The notes beneath the pieces were generated by a model, which was given only the letters and a program-made list of their open reading frames with translations, made no database searches and was not told the DNA's origin. A stretch of DNA of 64,000 nt from Parietaria judaica. Lineage: Eukaryota > Streptophyta > Magnoliopsida > Rosales > Urticaceae. How positions within the stretch are numbered: the first letter of the stretch is position 1; every line of letters starts with the position of its first letter. The stretch lies in contig OX940864.1 in assembly GCA_954871525.1 (NCBI GenBank), positions 2,350,001-2,414,000 on the forward strand, in the 5' to 3' direction. This document shows, in pieces, positions 1 through 13,100 of the stretch. Both the position numbers and the translations under genes were made by a program.

Positions 1-1248
1 TCTTGATCTCCACATTCTCGTGGTAAACCCCTTTCTTAACGTAGATCACGTAGCGCTTCATGCTGTACTCCGGGGCCGACAGCACCGCTTCCATAATCGT
101 CTTGAAGTTCCCGGTGCCGTCCTGGGCAACGACGACGTCTGCGGAGGCCCCATTTCCTTCCAGAAGCTTCCTCTCCCGGGGCTTCATCCACGACGGAAAC
201 TTCGCCTTGTGGGGCTTCGGCTTATGGGAGATCGAGCTAGGTTCAACTTGGGTCAACAGGTCCGTGACCAGAGACGTGATTTGGTTCAAACCACCGCTGA
301 CCAGGCCTTTGACCACGCTGTTCGTGCCTTCGAAGCCGTCGTTGCACGTTTCTTGGTTCGCCATGGTAGCGCTTAGCCACGTCCGCATATCGGAGCTTAG
401 ATTTCCGGTGCTGTTATTTTTTCCTGTCAAATGATCAATTGATTCATGGAAACAAACAAATGAGTGTTTAAAAGTAGTTGACTTTGACTTTAAGCTAAAA
501 TGGGAATTTTTTCTTTGAGCTTATTATGGGAAATTGTGATTTTTTATTGCACAATTGGACTAATTTCTAACCAAAATATTGGAAAATTACAACAAAAAAT
601 TCCACTCATTAAAGATTTATTTTTACTGTGTGGTAAGTGGTAAGTAACAAATGGGTGTAAAAATAAAATTTATTTTGACTTAAGCTAAAATTGGAAATTG
701 TGATAGTGTGTACTATTTTGGCCACAAGCCAAAATATCTCTTTAATTAATTTAAGACCTAGAAATGGTACATACATATTTATTACCATATATTGTTTCTT
801 TTCTTTTTTTGTTATTACACATTTACTATTGGCTTAAAAATAAAAACAAAAACCAACATTATTCTTGATGAATTAATCATCAAGTCACATTTTAATGATA
901 AACATTAAAGGGTCAAAATAATCAGATAAGTGTTTACCCTTGGGGTTCTGAGAGGCAGATTCCGTCCAGCGCAACTCCTCCGACGAGCTATCGAGCAAAT
1001 CGAGGCAATCGGAGACGGCATTCGAGAGACGAAAAATCGCCAAAGAAGTCGGAGAACTCGGAGAGCATTGAAGTGACTTGCCTTATGATATCAACCACGC
1101 CTCTTATGGAGGTCGAAAACTCGGATTTCGTCACTTTCAAGCACTCGGGGCCGAGAAAATCCTCGGCGACACTCTCCGATCTAACCGTACCGGTAACGAG
1201 ACATAACAGAACCACCAGCCCGAAAAGCTTGTGATAAGGAAGAGCCAT
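1..1248 (-). pseudogene. Pectinesterase with N-terminal inhibitor domain, 3' part outside window, frame-broken exon 1
   Basis: Pectinesterases demethylesterify cell-wall pectin. Exon 1 is complement(938..1248) and exon 2 is complement(<1..423), joined by a GT-AG intron (424-937). Exon 1 encodes a secretory signal (MALPYHKLFGLVVLLCLVTG) and a PMEI-type pro-domain. Exon 2 carries the end of that domain (NQETCNDGFEG) and the start of the catalytic domain (ADVVVAQDGTGNFKTIMEAV). The catalytic Asp/Arg residues lie beyond the left edge. Oddity: near 1031-1035 a five-T run on the coding strand shifts the frame. Translation passes from SDFFGDF into nonsense and stops, while the +1 frame continues with the family sequence RLSNAVSDCLDLLDSSSEEL to the splice site. 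Exon 1 is 311 nt, one more than the phase needs. The family call is secure; whether the break is real or a homopolymer sequencing error is unknown. Confidence 0.82.
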
Positions 1249-1330
1249 TAGGTCAATATCTTAGCCGTGAGATATTAGTAGGACTGATGAAAATGCAGAG
1301 GGTGACAATGGTGAGTATTTAAGGCCAAAG

Positions 1331-1347
1331 GAGAGAGAGAGAGAGAG
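1331..1347. repeat. GA microsatellite in the pectinesterase 5' region
   Basis: A short (GA)n tract about 80 bp upstream of the pectinesterase ATG. CT/GA tracts are common in plant 5' UTRs and core promoters. No function can be shown from sequence. Confidence 0.6.
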
Positions 1348-1348
1348 T

Positions 1349-2107
1349 AAAATCGGTTGGGCAGGTGAAGCAATTTAATAGGGATTTGTGGGTCAAACAG
1401 TATACTATAAACTATATAATATATATGGGATAATTATGGCAAAAATAACGAAATTCATTCAAAATAGCCAGGGCCGGCACTCATGAGGGGAGATGGCAGA
1501 GGTCTATAGTGAAAAAAAATCTATTGATTTGGGAGCATAAATTCAAGTTGTAATACATATATATATTATAATTTTTTTTTATACTGGTATTTAATTTTTT
1601 TAGTTTCAATAGAGCCCTAAAATCAATATTCGCCTGAAAATATAGGGCATCATATTCTCTAGCTTTTTTCACTTCAATGACTAAATATTTAAGGTCGGTG
1701 ATTTTCTTTTTCGATTGGTTATTTCATATGGTTTTTTGTTAATGTTAATAATCCATTTACGCGTGACGCGTCAATCTGACTTTGACACGTGTAAGAAACT
1801 CAATATATTAATGGAGACACATGAGACGAAATCAGTACAAATTTTACAACTTTGAGTATTTGATCGGTAAAATAAAAAATTTAAGAATATGCTAAATTAT
1901 TTTAAATAACTTTAGGTACTTTTGCCAAAAGTATTCATATAGATATATTCAAATCTATGTGTCGGCGGTCAGATTCCAATCTCTAAAATGTTCGATATTA
2001 TTCATAATCTCTTAGTTTTCTCACAAAAGAATAGCACACGTAAATGAAAGAGAGCTTTCCATTATGGCCCACAAAATGCAGATTTTCAAACCATACGTTG
2101 TAACACA
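1349..2107. other. Gene-free AT-rich stretch
   Basis: No credible exon, RNA gene or transposon end was seen. It holds short AT-rich low-complexity runs only. Confidence 0.5.
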
Positions 2108-2116
2108 TAAATTATA

Positions 2117-2605
2117 GGGAAAATTACGGCAAATATACCCAACCTTTGGTCAAACTTCCTCCCGTGTACCAAACCTTTAAAATTGGTGGCAAAAGTACCC
2201 AACCAGCGTTGACTGTGACTTTGGCTAAAAAACGTTAACTTTTGCCGTTAGCATAGTACACGTGTACATGCCACATAAGCCACCCGAAATTTATTACTAT
2301 CATTTTTAACTGAATTAATGGTTAAACTAACTGAATTAATTTATCTATCAGATTAATCAACAAATTAATCAGCAAATAATCTACCAAAACACACACATGA
2401 ACTAATCAAATTTCATACATATTAAACAGCATTGAAAAAATATGTCATTGCAACGGACACGTGTACTATGCTAACGGCAAAAGTTAACGTTTTCTAGCCA
2501 AAGACACAGTCAACGCTGGTTGGGTACTTTTGCCGCCAATTTTAAAAATTGGGTACACGGGAGGAAGTTTGACCAAAGGTTGGGTATATTTGCCGTAATT
2601 TTCCC
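2117..2605. mobile_element. Mutator-like MITE with long terminal inverted repeats
   Basis: A 489-bp non-coding element. Its ends are long inverted repeats: the left end begins GGGAAAATTACGGC and the right end is its reverse complement, with similarity continuing roughly 150 bp inwards. It is flanked by a perfect 9-bp duplication, taaattata, at 2108-2116 and 2606-2614. A 9-bp target duplication with long TIRs fits Mutator-like elements. It encodes nothing and must have been mobilised in trans. Confidence 0.85.
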
Positions 2606-2627
2606 TAAATTATAAGCATATAGTATG

Positions 2628-2629
<2 letters not shown>

Positions 2630-2664
<35 letters not shown>

Positions 2665-2990
2665 TTTACTACAAGTTAGATAAAAGAGTACGTAGTTTGA
2701 TTTGTTTTCTATAACATTAGACTTTAAAGGTTGTGGAATAATAATATTTACTATATTTAGAAATTGCATCTTGATCTAAAGCACTTAATTATTAATATAG
2801 CTAGATTTAGTCATATAGTTGATTAATTTGGAGATGGGATAATGCTTTACAAAAGTATGAAAATATTGGTATATATAGAAAACTTTCGTGGATTTACCTA
2901 AGGTTAAAATTAATGTTTTGGACCAGAAATTTATTATGTATAAGAATTATTTACTAATCAAATAATAATAATAAATGTAATATTGCCAAG

Positions 2991-3028
<38 letters not shown>

Positions 3029-3480
3029 TGTTCGCCAAATAACGTATTTTAGATTTGTGAAAATCTACATGAATTGTCAGAATGTCAGTCATGTAGTAAT
3101 AAAATAGTATTTTTATTCTATATATTGTAATAAAACTTTAAAGATCATCAATTATTTTGCATAAGATTATTAAGAAATCGTCAATAATTTATAAAAATTG
3201 CATGAAAATTTCTCTAAATCTGTGTATTTATAAGATTATGTATATTGAAGAAGAAAAAAAATTGGAGGAAATTTTATTGCAATATTTGTAAATAACCGAT
3301 AATTTACCATGGTAGAATTGAATTTTATGAAATGAGAATATATATATATATATATTTATATATGTATAATATATAAAATATATTGGATAACTTTTTAACA
3401 CGTACGCGCTCACAAGTGCAATATTGTGTCATTCAACTTTCGTATACGCGTTAATTGTTACCAATATATTAGGATATATG

Positions 3481-3529
<49 letters not shown>
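2630..3529. repeat. Microsatellite-rich intergenic DNA: (TA)n, (ATT)n, (TA)n
   Basis: Contains a TA tract near 2630-2663, an ATT tract near 2994-3029 and a second long TA tract near 3485-3528. Open frames over these tracts (poly Tyr-Ile) are artefacts of the repeat. No gene was seen. Confidence 0.75.
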
Positions 3530-3530
<1 letters not shown>

Positions 3531-3631
3531 GAAAAAGCCATTAAAGTTTGGGATAATATATTTACTACATATTACGACCCCATATATATGCATGTCATTG
3601 GTCGGTTTGTCCCTCCAAAGTGCAAAGAATG

Positions 3632-3666
3632 TGGCTTAACCATGCACGTGGCTTAACCATGCACGT
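3632..3666. repeat. Two-copy 17-18 bp tandem repeat
   Basis: The motif tggcttaaccatgcacg occurs twice in direct succession. A minor replication-slippage type repeat in intergenic DNA. Confidence 0.7.
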
Positions 3667-5995
3667 TGTCTCTCATCTTTCTCTTTATTGAACTGCAATA
3701 TAGTATATATATATATAGTTGCTGTATATAATCAAACGAGCCCCATTGTAGAGTCATTACATTAATTGTATTAAATTTACATTCTTTATGCATGTTTGTC
3801 CAGCACATTATATGTATAAGTATATCCATTGTATTGTACGATAGAGGAAGAAAAAAACATCCATTGCTTTTATTATAAATTAATAAAGACCCGGTTTTGT
3901 TTTTCTTGATCTTCTTTCATTACAAGTTAAGGAATGAAATTTAATGAAGATAAATGGACAAGAGAAAAAAAAAATAGAGTGAAGATTAATGCTAATTAGA
4001 GCAGCTTGACCTTTTATTTACGTGTATATATATATATGAATATATTAAGGACGGAATTAGAATACAAATTCCTGAGCTCTAAGAACTGGAAGAAGAAGAA
4101 AAAAAATGATACTTTTGGACCATTTCAACCCTTTTTATGTTGTACGTGATCCATAACATATCGATAGTAACGCTCAAGTTTGGACCAAGATCTTAACCGC
4201 AAGACGTAATTTTTTTTATTCCATTGATCAAAGGAATTAATTTTGAACCGCGAATCCTATTTTATTTTATTTTTAATGCTTGAACTTAAATTTTTATGTT
4301 TTCACCTTTAATTATGCTTAATTTACCCCAACCCCCAAAGTTTATATTCTGGATCCTAAGATATATACTCTATATATAACTATAGCTCTTTATGAGTTTT
4401 TTTTTTTTTTTTCTCAACTAAAGATCTTTAATGCAGATCTGAAAACAAAAACTGTACCAAAAATTGGAGTTAAATGAGTTTACGTAGTGCACACGACTTT
4501 AATTTTTAATCTGACTGTATGTGAGTACCAATTTCTTTGAATCTGGATAAATGACTCATACTTCCTATTAATTATGGTACGGTAATTAATTCATCTATCT
4601 AGTTAAATGACTCATACTTCCTATTAATTTATGAAGGGAATCCCAGATCATAAATAATGGCTTGTCATGTCAATATAAACGTTAACCTGAATTTTCAGTT
4701 CTGTGTTATTATATATGGATTTTTTTTTATCTCGGGCGGTTAATATGGGGCGTTGTATCAAGGTCCAATATGGTTCATATTAATTTAGTTTTTATTTATT
4801 TATTTATTAACGAAGTAAAGGAACATGAATAATTTCCGATTCCTTTTTTTATCAGGGATAAAAATTTATGCCTGTATTACATTACTACTAGTTATGAGTA
4901 AGTTTCAAGATTGATAACTTGTTGTACCAAATTGAATCAACAAAATAATAAATAAAACTCAAATAATGTATTGAAAAGTGTACGAGTCTACTAGTGGTGA
5001 ATTGGCTAGTCCGTGAGTCTAGTGTTTAAGTGTTAAGTAATGTGAAAAAGAAGATGTGATTTTATTTCCTTTAAAGAAAAAGGAAGCACAAAATGAATAT
5101 TATAGGGGAAAAGAAAAGCATATTATAAATTGGTTTGATATATTCTTTTCCGAAAGCAATAAAGGCTAAAGAAAGAGAGAGACAGACTGCTTCAAAGAAA
5201 GGGACTCAAACGCGTTTTACAGCTTGCTCACTACACTCTACTATGCTTTATATGCTTAATTACAAAGAAAGAGGCAAAACCCGAGACCTTGGTTGTCCAT
5301 GTTACATCCCGTTAAGATAAACAAAGCCGACATAACCCGCTCTCTCTGATAGTAAAGTATAGGGAACGAGTGAGCCCGTCTCAACCGTGACATTAAAATA
5401 TTCTCTTTCATTTTAGACAATTTAAAATAATTTAAAAAAAAAAAAACGGGTAGACCACATTCACGGTGGGAAAAACCGGTGTCTTACTAGTTTTCTTTGT
5501 TGTCATGAGATTCGTAACAATAAAATGACGCAGTGCAAACAATACAGTCAGTCAAGTGATGCATTGTTCTTAAATATTCCCTTATTTTTTAAGGGAAAAT
5601 ATACATACAATGATACAAATATATATATATGCTATACATATATCATACATGTATATGTTGATCTACCACATTTGTTATGTACACTATCTATGGGCAAACC
5701 GTGCCATTAATTGCTTTCACTATTACTTTCGTCAATTTGTTTCGAAAATTTGGGCATTCAGTTGGGACACTTAAAGCCCTTTGTCTTCCACCATATATAA
5801 TATATATATATATATATATAATGAATACTTGTGGCATAAGTAACAAATATTATAATTAGTGCATTGGCATATTCCCAATCTTAATCTCTTTTTTAGCAGT
5901 AATAGTAGCGAAATGCCACAAAGCAGTATCGAGAGGTTGAATTCCATCCATGTATCGTTAAGGTCTGTTATACGAAAGACATATATACGCACGTA
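3667..5995. other. Gene-free intergenic DNA
   Basis: AT-rich with poly-A/T runs. A 53-bp-spaced direct repeat (atgactcatacttcctatta, near 4550 and 4603) is the only clear structure. No exon with family similarity was recognised on either strand. Confidence 0.5.
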
Positions 5996-6004
5996 TATTG
6001 TTAA

Positions 6005-6473
6005 GGGTTAATGACGGCAAAAATACCCAAAGTTTGGTCAAAGAACCCCTCGTGTACCCAAAGTTTAAAAGTGGTGGCAAAAATACCCAAAGTCACATTT
6101 GGGGAGTTAACCACTCCATTCTCGTAACGCCGTTAACTTACCTGTTAATTCTGGCCACATGGACAAATCTGTTTTGTTAAGTGTAATCATTAGGGGTTCA
6201 ATTAGTTGTGTTAAATAGTATTAATTAGGGGTTTAATTCCTTGTTTTGTCGTAAAAGAGGTTGATGTGGGCTCGTTCACGTGGCAAAAATTATTATGTCA
6301 GCAACCCACGTTTGTCCACGTGGTCAGAGTTAACGGGTAAGTTAACGGCGTTACCAGAATGGAGTGGTCAACTCCCCAAATGCGACTTTGGGTATTTTTG
6401 CCACCACTTTTAAACTTTGGGTACACGAAGGGTTCTTTGACCAAACTTTGAGTATTTTTGCCGTCATTAACCC
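6005..6473. mobile_element. Mutator-like MITE
   Basis: A 469-bp element with long inverted repeats starting GGGTTAATGACGGCAAAAAT. It is flanked by a 9-bp duplication with one mismatch (tattgttaa at 5996-6004, tattattaa at 6474-6482). Its ends resemble those of the element at 2117-2605 (xxGGCAAAnATACCCAA), suggesting a related family. Non-coding. Confidence 0.82.
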
Positions 6474-6540
6474 TATTATTAAACTCCGAAAACATGAACT
6501 ATTCAACACTTTTAGTGAAAAACGTAGCCATATATGTATA

Positions 6541-6819
6541 GGGAAACTTCAATAAGTATGCCCGTTGGAGTAAGTGTTTTTGGAAAAGTACCCGAGTTTA
6601 ATAAATTACAAAACTATGCCCCAAAAGTGTTTATGTAAAGGCAAAAAGTGTTTATGTAATATTAACAGTTTTTTGAGCATAATTTAAAGTGTTAAAAAGT
6701 GTTTAAAAGTGTTTGATTTAAAGACTAAAAGTGTGTTGGAGCATAGTTTTGTAATTTATCAAATTCGGGTACTTTTTCAAAAACACTTACTCCAACGGGC
6801 ATACTTATTGAAGTTTCCC
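6541..6819. mobile_element. Short inverted-repeat transposon (MITE)
   Basis: A 279-bp element. The left end GGGAAACTTCAATAAGTATG is repeated in reverse complement at the right end, with a TIR of roughly 80-100 bp. Flanked by the 8-bp duplication tatgtata at 6533-6540 and 6820-6827. An 8-bp duplication could mean hAT or a Mutator-like element with a decayed ninth base. It lies only 67 bp beyond the end of the preceding MITE. Confidence 0.75.
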
Positions 6820-6894
6820 TATGTATATATATATCGATTATTTAAAATAATTAAAGAGTTTGATAAAAGCTCGTTATCAATACATATTAATTAG

Positions 6895-7290
6895 GCCATG
6901 AACTGATAATCCTGCGGGTTGTTGAAGACCTCTAATATTGAATATTTTCTTAAAAATGTCATTTTTATTCATGTTTCATCATGTGAATTGTGGGCCAAAA
7001 CTTCATGATTTCATGTTCTATGGCTCTAAAACATTGGTACTAAGCGATCAAGAGTCAAGACACATTAATCCTATAATTATCAATTTCCAGCATAATATAT
7101 ATATATATATATATATATACTAATTTCTTAGAAGAAGAAAAATGGGGTAGGGTCAATTGATCTTCAACATATCAAACTAAAATTATATGTTATTTAATTA
7201 GTTACAGCCAAAAAATGAAATTCAACAATTCTAACACAATATATGATTTCGTAATATTATCAATTCAACACATTTCGATTACAACGCGCA
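6895..7290. repeat. Dispersed duplicate A (other copy at 38220-38603)
   Basis: This 396-bp non-coding stretch is nearly identical to 38220-38603, from gccatgaactgataatcctg to attacaacgcgca. Differences are a few substitutions and a shorter TA tract and indel in the other copy. Similarity ends abruptly at both edges. No terminal repeats or target duplications were found, so the copying mechanism is unknown. Confidence 0.88.
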
Positions 7291-9360
7291 GTGATAAGTT
7301 GATCGAAAAATGTAACTCCGGTTCTAGACGTTGTTAAGACCCAATCATTTAGGGTTGAGCTTTTTTAAGTCTATAAGAATTCTCTGAGAAAATGCAAATG
7401 AAATTGAACCTAAATTCAGTGACTCAAATTTAAGATCCTAAGTTCCTAACTATAATTACACATAGTAATTAACACCATAAAATAAATATAATATATACAG
7501 CTTTTAGAATTATTAATTGATAAAAAAAATGTAAAATAAAATCAATTTATTGACGTTGGTGGGAAAATAAGCAATTCCTTGAGGTGTTGTCGTTTTCTGA
7601 AAAGTTCATGTTGTTCCAAGCTCCATACAATTTTAGTAGAAGCGAATGACATGTAATTCAATTATAATATTTGAGACGGAGCAAAAACAATTCGAGCCCG
7701 TTTAGTGTATAGTGAAGTAGGGTTAAAATCGGGACCGCATTTTATTTTCTTTGTATGGAACCAGATTTTTAGGTTTATAAAAATATAACTCGAATAAGAT
7801 GATTTAATAGGGCGGAAACCATATAAAATATGTGTTGAGGAACCTACTTATCGTTATCGGGTTTCGGATCTAGTTCTGGTTTCGGCTCCGGTTAATCGAG
7901 TTAACACCTTAATATATAGTAGATTATAAATGCGGTTGAACATGTCCACGTGGCGTAATCACAATTGATCTTATCAATTTGGACCATTGATCCACGACAC
8001 ACGAGCTGGTTGAAAACAATTGGGCTTGATTTGGGCTTATGACTATTCTTAATTTGAGATTTTTATCTAATCTCTTTATTCTGGCCAATTTTCATTACTT
8101 TTTAAATTCATGATTTTTTTTTTTCTTCAGAAAATATAAAGACTGTAAGTTTAACTTAATAATAAATAGATTAAAGATGCTAAAAGTACAATCGGGCTGG
8201 CTCGGAGAAAATAAGCCCTAAAAAATATCACCTAAAGCCTAATTATTCTCGTAAATCATACACAAAACACTGAACGTAAAGATAAAATAACACAACTATT
8301 TATTCATTTTAAGAAGAAAATAATCGCATCATTTTACCGAATTCATGAAATGTGATGGGCCAGTTATAATTACTTAAAAAATTCGGAATATACTCAAATA
8401 AACGGATCCCACGTGCTTAAATTTGCAAAAATTAAAGTAGCACCGACTCATTAAAAGAAGAAAAATATTAAAATAAAAACAAAAACTACATAAGTAGAAA
8501 GTCATGTTGAATAAGAACTCCACTTCAATTAGACCTCTATGTATAAAGCCAAAACCATTGTTCTCATCATCGCAATTATGAGACATATCAATTATCATCC
8601 TATTTAATATTACAAGTTTGATATCTTATCATCCTCATGAATCACATTAATATTATACTATCACATAAAATAACATACTTATAAAAGAATGGAAATTTGC
8701 TTATCACACCCTCAATTTTTCCTTCTTTTTTTTTTTCTCCAAAAGTTTACCTTTTATTATTTTAAAAAAATAAAAAAAAATCAAATATATTTTCTATTTT
8801 AAAAATTGACAGTAGTATCCTTTATTTGTTTATTTTTAATTAATTTCATAAAAAAATATTACTGTTATATTATGGTTTTTCAAATATTATTGTAAATAGT
8901 AAAATTAGAGGGTGTAAAAACGAAATTTTAAAATTTTGATTAAGTATTTACTTAGATTTTTGTAAATTAAAATCATGGTAGAGTATGATAAAAGAAATTA
9001 GAGTACACTAAGAGAGTTTGAGGTACATTTTATAGTACACTAAGAGAGTTTGTGGTACATTTGAACTATTCTAAAAATAGATGGTATATTATAATAAGAA
9101 TTTAAGATAGTGTACAAAAACAAAATTCCATAAGAGAAACATGAACCTACGCAAAACCAAGTAACGTACGTAGTGTTCGTTTGACGGCTTATTCATTATT
9201 ATTTATTGTAATCTAGATAAGCTTTTCATCAAATATAATAACAATAATCATAATATAATAAAATTATTAGCACCAATGCACCTTAACTTTTGTAAGTATG
9301 TGCATTTCTGTGGAACAATTTTAGTTTCTTGCACCACGCGCTCAAATATAATTTTATCAG
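7291..9360. other. Gene-free AT-rich intergenic DNA
   Basis: No supported gene. A G+C-richer patch near 7680-7920 (gggaccgcattt, cgggtttcggatc, ggtttcggctccgg) resembles decayed retroelement sequence; similar patches occur near 16550-16680 and 20990-21130. The rest is low-complexity AT-rich DNA. Confidence 0.45.
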
Positions 9361-9612
9361 TTAATTTCCGAACAACGATCACAACATTAATATCAGTAAC
9401 CAAAGACCACGAAACAAATCTCGAAGTCCAATTCTGTCCACGTCGAATTAACGTCTGTTAAGATAGAGCCACACGTAAATGTCTCTTGTTAATTTCCGGA
9501 CAACAATTACAATATTTTTTATCAGTAACCAAAGACCACGGAACAAATCTCGAAGTCCAATTTTGTCCACGTCGAATTAACGACTGTTAGGATAGAGCCA
9601 CGCGTTTGTCTC
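9361..9612. repeat. Two-copy tandem duplication, unit about 125-128 bp
   Basis: Units at 9361-9488 and 9489-9612 both run from ttaatttccg-acaac through cagtaaccaaagaccacg and gatagagccac to gtctc. They differ by scattered substitutions and small indels, so the duplication is not very recent. It lies about 0.5 kb upstream of LKR/SDH. Confidence 0.85.
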
Positions 9613-10054
9613 TAGTTTAATAATAAATGTATTGAATAATTAATATGTGCTCCTCGCTTAACACGACATAAACACAATTGGACTTAAACACCCTTTTATG
9701 ACCTTTGCATACTAAAACCGCTAAAAAGCGATAGAAAATATATCAAAATTTGGGTACTTATGCCGTAAACATCCTTTACGAATAGAGTAAGTATTGAGGG
9801 ATTATCGTATCATTGTCAAGTGACGTGTTATTAAAGTTGCTTAAAAAACATGATTATAGCCGCCATTAAGACGATGATCGTGATCTTGATCACGATCAAT
9901 GATCGATGACACTGCTTTGTGTTTCTTTGATATTATCCGAAAAAAGAAACCAAACACACGACCAATCTGACTCGTCTTCCTTGTCCGCTTCGCATCGCTG
10001 TCACGAACTCACAAATCATCGCCAAACACGTACGCTCAAAGCAAACCAAACACA

Positions 10055-10062
10055 TATAAATA
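10055..10062 (+). promoter_or_regulatory. Putative TATA box of LKR/SDH
   Basis: TATAAATA lies about 105 bp upstream of the chosen ATG (10164). A start of transcription about 30 bp downstream would fall near 10085. This argues against the in-frame upstream ATG at 10080 as the normal translation start. Confidence 0.55.
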
Positions 10063-10163
10063 CACAGTACCCAACGTAAATGTACGTATCGATATTACCA
10101 AAGATCGAACCTTACAGTATCTGGGTCTTCGATCAGACCTTCAAAGCTTCAATCTTTGCAGCG

Positions 10164-13100
10164 ATGCTCGGCAATGGCGTGATCGGGATCCTCTCGGAGT
10201 CCGTGAACAAATGGGAGCGAAGAGTTCCTCTGACTCCGTCGCATTGCGCGAGGCTGCTCCGCGGAGGCAGGGACAGAACGGGGATTTCGCGCATCGTCGT
10301 TCAGCCATCGACGAAGAGAGTCTATCACGATGCTCTCTACGAAGACGTTGGGTGTGAGATTTCGGAGGATTTGTCTGAGTGTGGCCTTGTCTTGGGGATC
10401 AAGCAACCGAAGGTCGTAGATTGTCATGATTTGTCTTTTTGGGGTTCTTTTGGAGATTAAATTAAATGTTGGGTGTTTTTTTTTCTTCTTCAACAGTTGG
10501 AGATGATTCTTCCGGACAGGGCGTACACATTCTTCTCACATACTCACAAAGCCCAGAAAGAAAACATGCCTTTATTGGACAAGGTATTCCTTTCTCTCTT
10601 TAGTTTTCGGGATACTGGCGGCATATATACCTAAGTTATTGTTATCGGTGTACGGCTGATATACTCAAGCTTCGATATTTGTAGCTTCCTTGTGAAAGTT
10701 TTATTCGAATTGGACAGATATCAAAAGATTAAGCTCCGTGTATAAGTACGCCAATTGTTATAAAAAAAAAACTTAGGTATATTTGCCGCTAATAATCTGT
10801 TTAATGCTCATTTTCTTCATTCTTCTCACATTAGCTAATTTTATTTTCCTGAACAAATATGAATATGAAGATCTTGTCAGAAAGAGTGTCACTCTATGAC
10901 TATGAGCTTATAGTTGGCGAGCAAGGCAAACGCTTACTCGCGTTCGGGAAGTTCGCAGGCAGAGCGGGCCTCATCGACTTCTTGCACGGGCTCGGATTAA
11001 GTATGTTTCACTTGCATTTTAATTCTTGACATAATCTCCTGTAAAATATACTTTTCAAATCAAATTTGTTAACCTTTTGAATTATGTTTATATGTTTATA
11101 GGGTATCTAGGCCTTGGATATTCAACACCATTTCTCTCATTGGGCTCTTCTTATATGTATCCCTCGTTGGCTGCTGCGAAAGCCGCAGTGATCTCCGTTG
11201 GTGAAGAGATAGCCACTAAGGGCTTGCCAGCTGGCATCTGCCCTCTGGTTTTCGTATTCACCGGTTCAGGAAATGGTAATTTGGCAATAGTGTTTTTAAT
11301 ATATTTTCAAGGCTTAATGTATATATATACTTGGGCGTCATTCTGAATCTCAGTATTTGTATCGTCGTTTTTGCAGTCTCTCGTGGCGCGCAAGAGATAT
11401 TCAAGCTTCTTCCTCACTGCTTTGTCGATTCAAGCAGACTTCCCGAGCTGTATGACGAGGTGAGCGTTATCGATTATCGTGTTTCTTTATATTCACCTTA
11501 TTTTTTTATATATTCGGTTAAGTAGAATATATAATTTTGATTTAATTTGACCATTGTTCCACTGCAATTTATTGATGAGTACTATGTACATTACCGTCTT
11601 TGTTTAGGCAAAAAATCCGTCTCAAGCTGGCCGAAAATCGAAGAGGGTCTTTCATGTATATGGCTGCGTCGTCACCAGCAAAGACATGGTTCAAAACAAG
11701 GATTCAACAAAAGTATTTGACAAAGTATGTTTCAGTCGCTTACAATTTTGTTTTTAGATCTAACTTCTTCGGTTTCAAAATTGATCAAGTCGTGTTTTTA
11801 ATGGCAGGCCGACTATTATGCACATCCAGAACACTACAACCCCGTTTTCCATGAAAAAATTGCTCCGTACGCTTCTGTTATTGGTAGGTATTTGTAACTA
11901 AATGCAAGCAATTAAAAGTCTAGGTTTCGGGAAATCGTTTTTCTTATATATGTGTTTTTTTTTTTTCTTCTTCTGGGAAGTGAATTGCATGTATTGGGAG
12001 CAAAGATTTCCCCGGTTACTGAGTACCGAACAACTTCAAGACCTAACGAGGAAACAATGTCCACTTGTTGGATTATGCGACATAACATGTGACATAGGCG
12101 GCTCGTTGGAATTCGTCAATCGAACAACTTCCATCGACTCCCCGTTTTTCAGGTATCACACGCTTGGATAAATTATTATTTGACTTGAAAATCCATCGAC
12201 TCATCGTTCTTCATATACCGCGTTTTTACTTAGATACGATACCTCAAACAATTCTTATCATCACGATTTGGAGGGTGATGGCATAATGTGCTCTGCCATT
12301 GACATACTTCCTACAGAATTCGCAAAAGAGGTCTGTTTTTTTTTTTTTTAAATATTGTTTTTATTATATTAGATAACATAATATGTTTTATTCCATCCAA
12401 TTTGTTTTTATTTTCAAAAGGCTTCTCAACATTTCGGAGACATATTATCCGAATTTGTGGGCAATTTGGCTTCAACGGTCAACTTGAAAAAACTACCGAC
12501 GCACTTAAGGAGAGCTTGTATAGCACATAGAGGAGCACTCACATCCTTGTACGAGTATATTCCGCGCATGAGAGAAGCCGAATCAAAGTAAGCTTTCAAA
12601 ATTAAATTTGCATTAGATTTTAATTTCTCAAATTATATTTCTTATGTTTTTTTTTTCCTGTTCAAATAATATTTCTTGATTAATGCAGAGAAATATCAGA
12701 AAACCCGGCGAGTCCTGAATCTAATAAAAAGAAGTACACGATAGTTGTATGTTTTCCCGTTTCATACCTTTTTGTGATTTTATTAAAATTTCATCCCATA
12801 TATTTTTCCTTCGTTATCACGATATCGATCTTGCGATTAAACATACAGGTATCTGTGACGGGTCATCTCTTTGATCGGTTTCTAATCAACGAGGCCTTAG
12901 ATATTATCGAAGCTGCAGGAGGCTCCTTCCACTTGGCTAAGTGTCAACTAGGCCAGAGTTCAAAATCAAAATCATTCTCGGAATTAGAAGTAAAACTTTC
13001 AAATTACATTGCTTCTTCCGCAAGAAACGTCGTTTTTTGTAAATTGAATCGTAATGTTCAGATTTTTTTAAAAAAATTATTTCTTGAACAGGTTGGTGCT

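Noticed and set aside
3424..3656. Open frames encoding poly Tyr-Ile
   Set aside because: Produced by a TA microsatellite.
10080..10163. In-frame upstream ATG that would add 28 residues to LKR/SDH
   Set aside because: It lies only about 20 bp after the TATA box, so probably upstream of the transcript start, and the extra residues do not resemble the family N-terminus.
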